Shown piece by piece: positions 18,121 through 27,827 of a stretch of 53,290 nt of DNA; positions within the stretch are counted from its first letter, which is position 1, and the number at the start of each line of letters is the position of its first letter. Below the pieces are notes generated by a model. That model was not told the DNA's origin. It saw only the letters and a list, made by a program, of their open reading frames with translations, and did not search any database. Origin of the DNA: Dehalococcoidia bacterium (GTDB lineage: Bacteria > Chloroflexota > Dehalococcoidia > Bin125); contig JAJEBU010000020.1 of NCBI GenBank assembly GCA_022822375.1, positions 1 through 53,290 on the forward strand, in the 5' to 3' direction. The position numbers and the translations under genes were made by a program.

Positions 18121-19560
18121 CTACCTGACTCCCGCCATTCTACCCGCGAGCCGCATCACCCGGCGCGCCCCACCGTTCTCGTTGAACGCGCGAAACACCT
18201 GCAAACGCTCCGCCTGCAGCGACCCTTCCGCATGGATCGCCAACACTTCCTGATACGCCCCGTAGTCCGACGACGTCAGATCGCGAATGAAGTTGAGCAG
18301 CTTCATTCGCTGCTCGCCGCCTACGCCGTCCCGGCCCGACAGGTACTTCTGCAAGAACGGCCGCAGCTCCTCCGACGCCCAATCTTCATCGCCCGGACCC
18401 GTGACCAGAATCCCGCCCGCGATCTCCTGAACGTGCTGCACCGCCTCGTGATAGCCGTGCGCGAAGTGCGACTTCGCCAGATTGACCGTCATCGGATCCG
18501 GCGCAACCTGCCCGTTTGGCTTCTCGATGCAGCGCTCCGCCGACTTCTCAATCAACGCGCGCGTAGTCTCCGCATACGCGATCAGGTCGACGAACTTCTC
18601 GCGGACGTGACCCACGCCCAGAATCCCGTTGTAGTCCGCCGCCATCGCCGCGCAACCGCCCAGCGCATCGATCAACGGCAACTTGTAGGACACCGCGGTG
18701 AAGCGGTGGTACTCGACAAACGTCAGCGCCAGCTGCCCCGCCGCCTCAGTGTCGCCGTCCAGGAAGATTCGCTCGTTCGGCACGAAGACGTCGTCAAAGA
18801 CGGTGATCGTCTCCATCATCTTGCGCACCGCCGAGATCGGGCGTTCTCCCTCGTGCGATGCGTTGTCGCCGAACGGCGACGCGATCAAACGCAGGCCCGG
18901 CGTGTCGACGGGCAGCGCAAACGCAATCGACCAATCCTGCTCGTCCTCGCCCATCGCCCGCGTCGGCAGGACGATCACTTCATTCGTGTTCGTCACAACC
19001 GACGTATGTGCCTTCGCGCCTCGCACGACCACGCCGTCCGGGCGACGCTCCACGACGCGTACGTACATATCCGGGTCCGACTGTGCCGAAGGACGCTTCA
19101 CGCGGTCGCCCTTGACGTCCGTTTGCGCCACGGCCAGCGACAGATCATTGCCGCGGCAGTGCTCGTAAAACGACTTCACGCGCTCGTAATAGGTCTGATC
19201 CTCGAACTCCGCCGTGACCGCCAGCAGTGCGAACAGCGCGTCCGTGCCGATCTCCTTGATCAGCACGACCAGCGTGTCGCCTTCCGCCGTCGCCGCTTCG
19301 ATCAGCCTCGAACGGTTCAGCAGGTCATCCGTCGAGCGCGGAATCCGGTAGTAGGCCGAGTGTCGCTCACCGTCTTCCTCATACGTCGCGAGCTCGCGGT
19401 ACTCCTGCGACTCCGCCATCTCGTAATCGATGCAGGCGTGGCCCACGGCCTTCTTGATCGTCGGATGCGTCGTCACGTCGTCGACCCGCTCGCCGCGGTA
19501 CCAGACCTCCCGACCGTCCCGTAGTGACTCGATGTACTCCGCTGGCGTTCGCAAACCCAT
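18121..19560 (-). CDS. 4-hydroxyphenylacetate 3-monooxygenase (HpaB)-type flavin hydroxylase
   Basis: MGLRTPAEYIESLRDGREVWYRGERVDDVTTHP start and DPDMYVRVVERRPDGVVVRGAKAHTS are typical of HpaB/PvcC proteins. Confidence 0.88.
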   Translation of the reverse strand: MGLRTPAEYIESLRDGREVWYRGERVDDVTTHPTIKKAVGHACIDYEMAESQEYRELATYEEDGERHSAYYRIPRSTDDLLNRSRLIEAATAEGDTLVVLIKEIGTDALFALLAVTAEFEDQTYYERVKSFYEHCRGNDLSLAVAQTDVKGDRVKRPSAQSDPDMYVRVVERRPDGVVVRGAKAHTSVVTNTNEVIVLPTRAMGEDEQDWSIAFALPVDTPGLRLIASPFGDNASHEGERPISAVRKMMETITVFDDVFVPNERIFLDGDTEAAGQLALTFVEYHRFTAVSYKLPLIDALGGCAAMAADYNGILGVGHVREKFVDLIAYAETTRALIEKSAERCIEKPNGQVAPDPMTVNLAKSHFAHGYHEAVQHVQEIAGGILVTGPGDEDWASEELRPFLQKYLSGRDGVGGEQRMKLLNFIRDLTSSDYGAYQEVLAIHAEGSLQAERLQVFRAFNENGGARRVMRLAGRMAGVR

Positions 19561-19660
19561 CGCCGGCTCCCGTCCAATGTGCCTGATCTGCCGTCCGTGT
19601 TCAGCTCTTGATCAGATGGTACCCGCAGACGGCTCGTCCTCCTCTATCTTCTGTCCACTC

Positions 19661-20827
19661 ATGCAGCTGCTCGACACCATTCTGTCCCGTATCGGAGTGC
19701 TCACGGCCGCGGCAATCGCTGCCGCGGTCATCGCCGCCTTGACGATCATCGCCGATGCCGAAGCCGACCATCCCGTCGAGATCGCGATCAGCGCCACCGC
19801 CGCCTGCGCGCTGACCGAAGCCGGCGAGATCGTCTGCTGGGGCTGGGACATCCCGCTCGTTCAGCACCCTCCTGCCGGGACGTTCACCGATCTCAGCCTC
19901 GGGCCCACCGATGCATGCGCGATCAACACCGACGGCGCGGCCGTTTGCTGGGGCGCCGGCTACGAGTTCGTCCGAACGGCCGTAGACAGCATCCTCGCGC
20001 GCGATCCGCAGTTCGACCTCGACCTCGCTGGCCTCGGCCAGATGTTGCCGCCCCAACGAACCGACCTCGTCGAAGTCGCCGTCCATCCCTGGCGGCACTA
20101 CGCATGCGCCCGCAGCGCTGACGGCGAGATCGTCTGCTGGGGACGCCCGTTGCCCAACAGTCCCGCGCCTGCCCGCGCTGGATTCACCGAGCTGATCAGC
20201 ACCGGACGTGAGTTCTGCGCCCTCGACAGCAATGGCGCCGTCAGCTGTTGGAGCGGGATGACATTCCACGACTTCGTCTCAGTGATCGGCCGCTTTGTCC
20301 GCATCGATGCCAGCGGCAACGGATTCTGCGGCGCGCTCGAAGACGGCTCGATCCGCTGCCGCACCGCCGACTCCCGCGACGCGCCTGGTCCGCCGCCTGA
20401 ATTCGCCCAGCTCTTCCGCAACGTCCACGTGATCGGATCGCAAGGCTGCTCCATCGACGCCGACGGAGCGATGCAATGCCGCCAAGCGCACCACTGGTGC
20501 GACCACCTCGTGCCCAAAGACGTCGATTACTGTCCGCCGCCCGAGCTGATCCGTTACCAGGCTTGGCCGATTCCGTTCACCACTCTGTTTGAAGGCGGCC
20601 CCAACCGCGAAACGACCGCCACGCGCTCCTACACCCAGCTGTTCAGAGACCAGGCCGCCTGCGCCATCACCGACACTGCAGAGATCGACTGCTGGAGCGA
20701 TTTCCGCCGCGGCGATCCACGTCACAACGTCCCACAGCGATTCCGTCCCACAGGCACCGAGCCGGTCGATCCACCCGATCAACCAGCCCAGCCCCCATCT
20801 CCGACTCAATCGTCGGAAGACGGCTAG
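19661..20827 (+). CDS. Membrane-anchored RCC1-like beta-propeller protein
   Basis: N-terminal TM; repeated motifs ACALTEAGEIVCWGW, ACAINTDGAAVCWGAG, ACARSADGEIVCWGR, FCALDSNGAVSCWS. Confidence 0.75.
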   Translation: MQLLDTILSRIGVLTAAAIAAAVIAALTIIADAEADHPVEIAISATAACALTEAGEIVCWGWDIPLVQHPPAGTFTDLSLGPTDACAINTDGAAVCWGAGYEFVRTAVDSILARDPQFDLDLAGLGQMLPPQRTDLVEVAVHPWRHYACARSADGEIVCWGRPLPNSPAPARAGFTELISTGREFCALDSNGAVSCWSGMTFHDFVSVIGRFVRIDASGNGFCGALEDGSIRCRTADSRDAPGPPPEFAQLFRNVHVIGSQGCSIDADGAMQCRQAHHWCDHLVPKDVDYCPPPELIRYQAWPIPFTTLFEGGPNRETTATRSYTQLFRDQAACAITDTAEIDCWSDFRRGDPRHNVPQRFRPTGTEPVDPPDQPAQPPSPTQSSEDG

Positions 20828-21693
20828 GAAATCACTTTGTTCAACGGATAGCTGACCAGCCCGCTCGCGCCGGCTCGCAGCAGCTCTGGGATCATCTCCC
20901 GCTCCTGCCGCTCGTCGAGGATGATCTCCAGCGCCACCCAGGAATCGTCAATCAACGGACTGATCGTCGGAGCGTGCTCGCCAAACTTACCGATGATTGC
21001 CAGCACATCCTCGAGCTTCTCACGCGGCGTGTTCAGTTTCAGACCGACCTTGCTGGTCGCCGCGATCGCGCCTTGCAGCAGAGTGTTGATCGACTCAATC
21101 TTCTCGCGTCGCACCGGGTCTGCCCAGGCGTCCTTGTTGGCCACCAGCCGCGTGGTGCTCTGCAACACTTCACCGATCACCCGCAAGTTGTTGGCCCGCA
21201 GCGACGATCCCGTCTCCGTGATGTCCACAATCGCGTCGATGATCCGCGCCTTCACCTCCGTCGCGCCCCAGCTGAACTCGACGCGCACATCGATGCCCCG
21301 CTCGGCGAAGAACTGGCGCGTTGTGTTGACCAGCTCCGTCGCAATCACCCCGCCCTGCAGCTGTTCCAGCTCGTGCACGTCAGACTCCGCCGGTACCGCC
21401 AACACCCACTTCGCGGGACGGCTCGTCGCGCGGCTGTACGACAACTCCGCGACCTCAACCACGTCCGCGCCCGTCTCGATCACCCAATCGCGGCCCGTGA
21501 TGCCCACGTCCACGACGCCATCCTCCACGTAGCGGCCCATCTCCTGCGCACGGAACATCGTGCACGTCACGTCGTCGTCGTCGATCTGCGGAAAGTACGA
21601 CCGCGACGACACCGTGATCCCGAATCCCGCCCGCCGAAACAGCTCGAGCGTCGGCGTTTCCAGCGATCCCTTGGGCATTCCCAACTTGAGCAT
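20824..21693 (-). CDS. hisG: ATP phosphoribosyltransferase, long form
   Basis: MLKLGMPKGSLETPTLELFRRAGFGI; DVGITGRDWVIETGADV; DAIVDITETGSSLRANNLRVI. Confidence 0.93.
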   Translation of the reverse strand: MLKLGMPKGSLETPTLELFRRAGFGITVSSRSYFPQIDDDDVTCTMFRAQEMGRYVEDGVVDVGITGRDWVIETGADVVEVAELSYSRATSRPAKWVLAVPAESDVHELEQLQGGVIATELVNTTRQFFAERGIDVRVEFSWGATEVKARIIDAIVDITETGSSLRANNLRVIGEVLQSTTRLVANKDAWADPVRREKIESINTLLQGAIAATSKVGLKLNTPREKLEDVLAIIGKFGEHAPTISPLIDDSWVALEIILDERQEREMIPELLRAGASGLVSYPLNKVIS

Positions 21694-21806
21694 GACGGCT
21701 CCCTCAACTGCCCGTCCCAGAGCGGTGCTCTGCTGCTGTTGCCCTGATCATCGCGCATCCCGCGCTCCCCGCGAGCGCTGCCCGTGTCGCGGGATACACT
21801 GACCCC

Positions 21807-22958
21807 GTGACCACCTCTGAACCGCCCCAACATCACGTCCCGCTCACCGACGATCGCCGTCTGCGTCTGCGCGAGATGGTTTCCGACGAGCTCGACGCCG
21901 CCTGGCTCTACGACGAACTGGCCGGCATGAGCGACGACCAACCCGCTGAAGTCTTCCGGCAGATGGCCGAGTCGGAGCGGCGACACGCAAACCATTGGAC
22001 GCGCCTGCTGCACGAAGATCCAGGCGATGTCATCCATCGTCCTTCGCTGCGCGTCAGACTCCTCGCGCTGCAGGCGCGCATCTTCGGACTCGGCTTCGTG
22101 ATCTCGCAGCTCCGACGCGAAGAATTGGTCGACATCCAAAAGTACGTCGCCGACCCCGACTCCGGCGACCTCGCTGAGGAAGAGCGCGAGCATCGCGCCG
22201 CGCTCGCCGAGCTCGCCCCCCAGGTCGGCGCTGAGGGTCCGATCGGCGAGGGACACTCCGGCGTCGGCTCGGCAGGCGCATCCACCTTCCGCGCCGCGCT
22301 CTTCGGACTCAACGACGGCGTCGTCTCCAACCTGCTCCTGATCGCCGGCGTCGCCGGTGTCGCCGTCGGCTCCGACGCCGTGCTCGTCGCCGGCATCGCC
22401 GGCTGGCTGGCCGGCGCGATCTCCATGGCCGCGGGCGAGTACATCTCCGTGCGCGGTCAGTCCGAAGTGCTCCACCGCCAAATCGCTATGGAGCGCGACG
22501 AAGTGCTGCTCGACCCGGAAGAAGAGCGCCGCGAACTCGTCGAGATCTACCGCCGCAAAGGCCTCTCCCCGCAGCTCGCCCAGCAAGTCGCCGCCGAACT
22601 CGCCGATCAACCCAGCGCGATGATCGACACCATGGTGCGCGAGGAGCTCGGCCTCGACCCTGACGACCTGGGCGATCCGTGGCGCGCCGCCGGCAGCTCG
22701 TTCTTCGCCTTCTCGCTCGGCGCGATCGTGCCCCTGCTGCCTTTCCTGATCTGGCACGCATCCGACTGGACCGTCAGCTACTGGACCCTCGCCGCCGGCG
22801 TGATCGCCAGCGTCGTCACGCTGGCCGTGGCCGGACTCTTCACGTCGCTGGTGACCAGCCGCAGCCCGCTCTACACGGCTGCGCGCTCAGTCTTCGTGGG
22901 CGTGCTCGCCGCCGCCGCGACGTTTGCGATCGGCAGCGTGCTGCCCTTCAGCCTCTAG
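21807..22958 (+). CDS. Ferritin-like domain fused to VIT1/CCC1-family transporter
   Basis: N-terminal LDAAWLYDELAG...MAESERRHANHW, then FRAALFGLNDGVVSNLLLIAGVAG...SMAAGEYISVRGQSEV. Confidence 0.85.
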   Translation: MTTSEPPQHHVPLTDDRRLRLREMVSDELDAAWLYDELAGMSDDQPAEVFRQMAESERRHANHWTRLLHEDPGDVIHRPSLRVRLLALQARIFGLGFVISQLRREELVDIQKYVADPDSGDLAEEEREHRAALAELAPQVGAEGPIGEGHSGVGSAGASTFRAALFGLNDGVVSNLLLIAGVAGVAVGSDAVLVAGIAGWLAGAISMAAGEYISVRGQSEVLHRQIAMERDEVLLDPEEERRELVEIYRRKGLSPQLAQQVAAELADQPSAMIDTMVREELGLDPDDLGDPWRAAGSSFFAFSLGAIVPLLPFLIWHASDWTVSYWTLAAGVIASVVTLAVAGLFTSLVTSRSPLYTAARSVFVGVLAAAATFAIGSVLPFSL

Positions 22959-22962
22959 GACA

Positions 22963-24252
22963 CTAGTCCTCCGCAAACAGCGCGTCCGGATCGAACACAT
23001 CCACGTTGATCCCCATGTCGCGTGGCAGCGGACGCGCGAACGCCCCCGTCTCCCGCTCCATGTCCAGCTGTTCGATGCCGGGATAATCCTCCGCGAACGG
23101 CATATGCTCCGGCAGGCCCAACACTGCAATCCGCTGGTCTGTCTGCGGAATCCTCGCCAGCGCATCGAACAACTCCCGCGAGTGCCCGACGACGAAGATG
23201 TCCCAGGCCGGCAGTTCCCGATCCGCATCGCCGCGCAGCGCGTTCGCCGACAACATCCTGCAGACGAACTGCTCCACGACGGGACGATTGGTGACCGAGT
23301 CATCGAACCGCACCGGACGGCTCTTGTAACCCATCTCCGTGATTGCATGGCGAAAGCCGGCGTGACCAGGGGCGATGTGCGCAAAGTCGGCACGTACCCG
23401 ACCCTCAGCTTGCCCCTCGACATATTCCATCACCCGACGCCAGTCGGGCCGAGTTTCCGCCGTTGGTTTGCTGCCCAGAATCTCGCCCAACACCTGGTCA
23501 ATGTTGTTTCCGTCAACCAGGAGGTAGCACGGCCGTTCGTCGGTTGGTTCCTGGAGCGCTACAGACTGCATCGGTCTCGCGGCTGCAGGCGGCGCGCCAT
23601 TCGCAGGACTGAACGTAACGACGTTGCTCGCTTCGCTCTGCTCATAGTGAGCCCTCGACGGCACAATCCTCTCTCCAGACCGCTCAGGTTTCTCATCATC
23701 GAACGGCTCACGCGGCAGCCGGTTGCGGAACAGTTGCGCGTCGTCCTCGACGTCGAAGAACTCAATCTTGGCCCTTGACTCGTCCTCCGGAAAGTCCTCA
23801 GTGAATCCCACAACGGCAATGCGGCAGGACGATGGCAGCCACGACTCCAGCTCCTCCACTCTGTCGATCAGATGCGGTTGCTGCGTGACCACCACCACGC
23901 CCCAACTCCCAAAGCGCCTCGGCTCACGCGAAATCTGGCTGATGCTGTCCACAATTAGGTCATCGCAGGTCTCGTTGTCCATCCGCTCCGCAAGCAGCGG
24001 GATGAAGCCTGCTGACTCTAGGAAGCGGAGGAACGTCGGTGAGCCCGGCGCGTACGTCGCGAAATGCAGCTGAGCCCGCCCGGGGCCAAACTCCTGCTGC
24101 ACCCACATCTCCAGCCGCCGCCAATCCGGGCGGTCAACGGCTGTCGGTCGGTGACCCAGGATTTCACCCAGCCTTCTGTCAATCGATGGCCCGTCGACGT
24201 AGACGTAGTGGGTCGGTGTCTCCTGCTGTGGACGCGGATCGTAGGTCGTCAT
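22963..24252 (-). CDS. Protein with two tandem NYN (PIN-like)-related domains
   Basis: Internal repeat: VYVDGPSIDRRLGEILGHRPTAVDRPDWRRLEMW versus YLLVDGNNIDQVLGEILGSKPTAETRPDWRRVMEY; AAGGAGAAACTCATG start context. Confidence 0.7.
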   Translation of the reverse strand: MTTYDPRPQQETPTHYVYVDGPSIDRRLGEILGHRPTAVDRPDWRRLEMWVQQEFGPGRAQLHFATYAPGSPTFLRFLESAGFIPLLAERMDNETCDDLIVDSISQISREPRRFGSWGVVVVTQQPHLIDRVEELESWLPSSCRIAVVGFTEDFPEDESRAKIEFFDVEDDAQLFRNRLPREPFDDEKPERSGERIVPSRAHYEQSEASNVVTFSPANGAPPAAARPMQSVALQEPTDERPCYLLVDGNNIDQVLGEILGSKPTAETRPDWRRVMEYVEGQAEGRVRADFAHIAPGHAGFRHAITEMGYKSRPVRFDDSVTNRPVVEQFVCRMLSANALRGDADRELPAWDIFVVGHSRELFDALARIPQTDQRIAVLGLPEHMPFAEDYPGIEQLDMERETGAFARPLPRDMGINVDVFDPDALFAED

Positions 24253-24356
24253 GAGTTTCTCCTTAACCGTGACCTATGTCTTTACTCGGCAATGCGCCGA
24301 ACATCACCCGCTCAACATTTGAGGGGCGTCTGCCTTCTAAAGTAGTGCGATCTTCG

Positions 24357-24387
24357 CAGGCTGGGCTCGCTGAGGGAATCCAGCCTG
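24357..24387. terminator. Inverted repeat CAGGCTGG-N15-CCAGCCTG, possible terminator of the minus-strand nuoG-like gene
   Basis: Perfect 8-bp arms 24357-24364 and 24380-24387, just downstream of the nuoG-like stop; no convincing U-tract. Confidence 0.3.
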
Positions 24388-24420
24388 GCGATGTGTAAAC
24401 GGGTGAACTTGCTTGAACCG

Positions 24421-27027
24421 TTACTCGGCCGATAGCTCGACCGTCGTCAGGCGCTCCGCTCCGGCAGTCTGCAACGCCTGGACCGCGCCCCCCTGATGCA
24501 GCGACGACGTCCAGACCGCGCCCGCAGGCACGTCCTCCGTGATCTCCGCAGGCAGAATCAGCTGAGCACCGTTGGCCGCGATCCGAACGTTCGCGCCCGA
24601 GTCGACGCCCAGCGACGCCGCATCGGCCGGATTGATCTGCACCGAGTCCGACCGCTGCAGCAAGTCCGCGTTGACCTCGCCGCGCGCCGCCGACAGGCGG
24701 TCCGTGTACAGGTCACGGCCGCTCAGCAGCGTCAGACCGCTGCCCGTGGCGCCCGTCTCCGCGATCGGCAAGAACCGCTGCGTCGCCGCGCCGTTGATCG
24801 GCATCCGCGACTGTGTTGCCCCTGGCGCCGCGAGCACCGTGTATCGGTCGTCCAGCGCCGCAAGCGCCTGCTGTGCCTCCGCCAGGTTCTGCGGCTGCGC
24901 CGGCACGGGTGCCGCCTCCGCATCCTCTTCGCTGGCGCCTGCATCCGCCGACGGTAGGGCGTTCGCGAGATCACGCAGCCACGCGCCCAACCGCTGAGAG
25001 TTGCGCTGGTCGTCGGTTGCCTCTCGCAGACGCAGTATCTGGCGGTCCGCATTCGTGATGTGACCGTCCTTGTGGAAGGACGACGTGTCCGGCAGGACAT
25101 GCGTCGCCCGCTCGACCGTCTCGGTCGCGACTTCGTCGATCACGATCAGCGCGTCGAGATTGTCGAGCGCGGCGATCGTCGCCGCCCGATCCGGGTGCAA
25201 CAGGACCGGGTTGTCGCGAGCCACAATCAGCGCCTTCAGGCTGCCCGCGCGGGCCGCATCGAGCATGCCCGACACATCCAACCCGCCCTCGCCTGGTACC
25301 ACGCCGAGATCACGCAGACCCACCGAGTTCGCCTCCGGCGGCAGCACATGGATCGCCGCCGGCGCCGCAGACGGCCCAGCCAGCACTATCGCCAAGTTTG
25401 CTGCCGCTCGAACCTGCGCGCCTGCCTGAGCTGCATTCGCCCGAGACGGCGCCACCACAATCGCCACCGATCCGCCGCGACGGCGCAACAACGTTGCCGA
25501 CGCCGCAGCAACGTCCTCGGCCGACGAGTTCAGATCAGACAAGCCGTCCACCTCGGACAGGCCGGTGCGAACGTCCAAATCCTTGGCCACTGCCGTCGCC
25601 AGCGCCTGCGCGACCCGCGCCAGGTCTCCGTCGGACGGATGCAACGCATGCGAGTCGTCCACCGCATAGTCCGCCAACGGATTGCGCCGCGACGAAATGC
25701 TCACCAGTGACGCCCCATTGTTCGCGACCGCGTCCTTGATCCGCACGCCGATCACGTTGTTGGACGCCGAAATGTCGTCGCCGATGGCCACGATCAGATC
25801 GGCCGACTCCACCGACGTCAGCCGCGACGGCAGATGCTCCGAGCCAAACGCCTCGGTCAGCGCCGCGCCGATCGCCGACGTCACCGGGCCCAGCGAGGAG
25901 TCGAGGTTCGTCACGCCCAGCCGATCCGCGAGCGTTCGCAGCGCGTACAGCTCTTCCAGCATTAGCTGTCCCGAGCCGAGCACGCCCACCGCCGACGGGC
26001 CGTGCTCCTCAAGGATCGCCGCAATCGCCTCGGCCGCATGGCCGACGACCGCGTCGCCCTGCTGCTCGAAGGCGTCCTCTCCTCGACCAATCGTCGCCGC
26101 TCGCAATCGATCCTTGTCGCGCGTTTGGTCGTAGCCGAAGCGCCCGCGCACGCAGATCTGCGAGCGTGACACGTCGTTCCCATTGCCAGGCCGCACCTGC
26201 ACGCCGCGTCCATCCCGCACGCCCATCTGAATCGTGCAGCCCATCGAGCACTCCGTGCAGGTCGTCGTTACCCAGCGGTCGGGACGCGCCACCCACTTGT
26301 TCGGTGCCTCCATCAGCGTCGCTGTCGGGCACACATCCACGCACGTACCGCAGAAATCGCAGTTGGACTCGTCAATCTGTCCGCCCGCGCCAAACGCAAT
26401 CCGCGTCGAGAAGCCGCGTCCCGCCAACGTGATCGCCGTCGTGTGCCGCAGATCGTCGCAGGCCCGCACGCAGCGCGTGCAGATAATGCACATCTGCGGG
26501 TCGAACTCAAAGAACGGATTGTTGCGGTCCGGCTCCGGCTGCTTCTCGCGGTAGTACGTGCGCGCTTCGTCGAGATACGGTTCTACGTTTGCGCGGCCCA
26601 CGTCCGCCGCGTCGCACGTCGTCTGCAGCTCGCAGCGATAGTTCTTGGAACAGGTCACGCAGCGGTGTGTCACCTCGTTGTCGCGCAGGCAGATCTCGCC
26701 CGTGCGGCAATGTTCCACCCGGTGGCAGGTCAGACAACGGTCCGAATGGTTGGCCAGAATCACCGCCAGCACTTCCTGGCGCATGTTGGTCACCGCGTCT
26801 GTGTCCGTGCGTACCACCATCCCGTCCATCACGGTCGTCGTGCAAGACAGCGGCAGACCCCTCATCCCCTCGACCTCCACCGCGCACGTGCGACAGCCCG
26901 CATACGGCGGCAGACCGTCCAGATAGCACAGATTCGAGATCGGGAATCCGGCGTTCTTGATCACCTCGACCAGCGGCGACCCAACCTCGGCCTCCACCGG
27001 CTGTCCATTGATCGTGATCGTCGCCAT
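24421..27027 (-). CDS. nuoG: NADH-quinone oxidoreductase subunit G-like / molybdopterin oxidoreductase-type Fe-S protein
   Basis: 2Fe-2S CYLDGLPPYAGCRTCAVEVEG; CLTCHRVEHCRTGEICLRDN; CIICTRCVRACDD; CDFCGTCVDVCPTATL; CTECSMGCTIQMGVRDGRGVQVRPG. Confidence 0.82.
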   Translation of the reverse strand: MATITINGQPVEAEVGSPLVEVIKNAGFPISNLCYLDGLPPYAGCRTCAVEVEGMRGLPLSCTTTVMDGMVVRTDTDAVTNMRQEVLAVILANHSDRCLTCHRVEHCRTGEICLRDNEVTHRCVTCSKNYRCELQTTCDAADVGRANVEPYLDEARTYYREKQPEPDRNNPFFEFDPQMCIICTRCVRACDDLRHTTAITLAGRGFSTRIAFGAGGQIDESNCDFCGTCVDVCPTATLMEAPNKWVARPDRWVTTTCTECSMGCTIQMGVRDGRGVQVRPGNGNDVSRSQICVRGRFGYDQTRDKDRLRAATIGRGEDAFEQQGDAVVGHAAEAIAAILEEHGPSAVGVLGSGQLMLEELYALRTLADRLGVTNLDSSLGPVTSAIGAALTEAFGSEHLPSRLTSVESADLIVAIGDDISASNNVIGVRIKDAVANNGASLVSISSRRNPLADYAVDDSHALHPSDGDLARVAQALATAVAKDLDVRTGLSEVDGLSDLNSSAEDVAAASATLLRRRGGSVAIVVAPSRANAAQAGAQVRAAANLAIVLAGPSAAPAAIHVLPPEANSVGLRDLGVVPGEGGLDVSGMLDAARAGSLKALIVARDNPVLLHPDRAATIAALDNLDALIVIDEVATETVERATHVLPDTSSFHKDGHITNADRQILRLREATDDQRNSQRLGAWLRDLANALPSADAGASEEDAEAAPVPAQPQNLAEAQQALAALDDRYTVLAAPGATQSRMPINGAATQRFLPIAETGATGSGLTLLSGRDLYTDRLSAARGEVNADLLQRSDSVQINPADAASLGVDSGANVRIAANGAQLILPAEITEDVPAGAVWTSSLHQGGAVQALQTAGAERLTTVELSAE

Positions 27028-27137
27028 ATCGCCTCCCCGCTCAAGGCATGTTGGGCACGTTGAACCATCGCCCAGTCTACCAGCAGCCCCCGTCCTGCAT
27101 GAGCTGCCTATGCTGTCGGCAAGAGGAGACTCGCAGC

Positions 27138-27827
27138 ATGGTCCAGCAGCTTAGCCAACCATTCAGCCACACAACTGGTCCAGACGATGACGCCGGCTTC
27201 TCGCTGCCAGCGCTGGTTCGAGTCCCGCCACCGGCCGGCAGCGCCTTCACAGACGAGGAGCTCGAGCGCCTCGACAGCGAAAACCCAGGTTGGAGATTCG
27301 AAGTCGACTGCAATGGAGAACTGGTCATCAACATGGGATCAGGCGGAGTCACCTCGGACATCGAAGCCGAGATCAACGGACAGATTCGCAACTGGCGTGT
27401 CGCCGGCGGTGGCGGTCGAATTCGTACCTCGAGCGGCGGCTACTGGCTCGGCGGACAGCCGCGCACGCCGCCCGAGATGGAGCCCGACACCTCCTGGCTC
27501 AGCGACCAACAGGTCAGCCAGCTGACCCCCGAACAGCGGACCTCGCGCGGCTACTGGACGGTCTGCCCCGCATTCATCATCGAGATTCGATCGCACGGCG
27601 ATTCGCTTGCCAGCCAACAGGCCAAGATGGACATTTGGATGACGCTGGGCGTCCAGCTCGGATGGCTCATCGACCCGCTCGAGCAATCCGTGTGGATCTA
27701 CCGGCCAGACCAGCAGCCCGAACAGCTGCTACGCCCGACATCACTGTCAGGAGAACAAGTACTGCAAGGCCTGCGGGTGGAGATGAACGAGGTCTGGGCC
27801 TTCGCCGACGAATCTGCAGCACTATGA
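27138..27827 (+). CDS. Uma2 (DUF820) family PD-(D/E)XK endonuclease-like protein
   Basis: RFEVDCNGELVINMGSGG...EPDTSWLSDQQ...CPAFIIEIRSHGDSLASQQAKMDIWMTLGVQLGWLIDPLEQSVWIY. Confidence 0.88.
   Translation: MVQQLSQPFSHTTGPDDDAGFSLPALVRVPPPAGSAFTDEELERLDSENPGWRFEVDCNGELVINMGSGGVTSDIEAEINGQIRNWRVAGGGGRIRTSSGGYWLGGQPRTPPEMEPDTSWLSDQQVSQLTPEQRTSRGYWTVCPAFIIEIRSHGDSLASQQAKMDIWMTLGVQLGWLIDPLEQSVWIYRPDQQPEQLLRPTSLSGEQVLQGLRVEMNEVWAFADESAAL

Noticed and set aside
27085-27115. Sequence ccccgtcctgcatgagctgcc as another copy of the hairpin repeat
   Set aside because: Only partial resemblance; the stem and the ACCCGCTCGG tail are missing.
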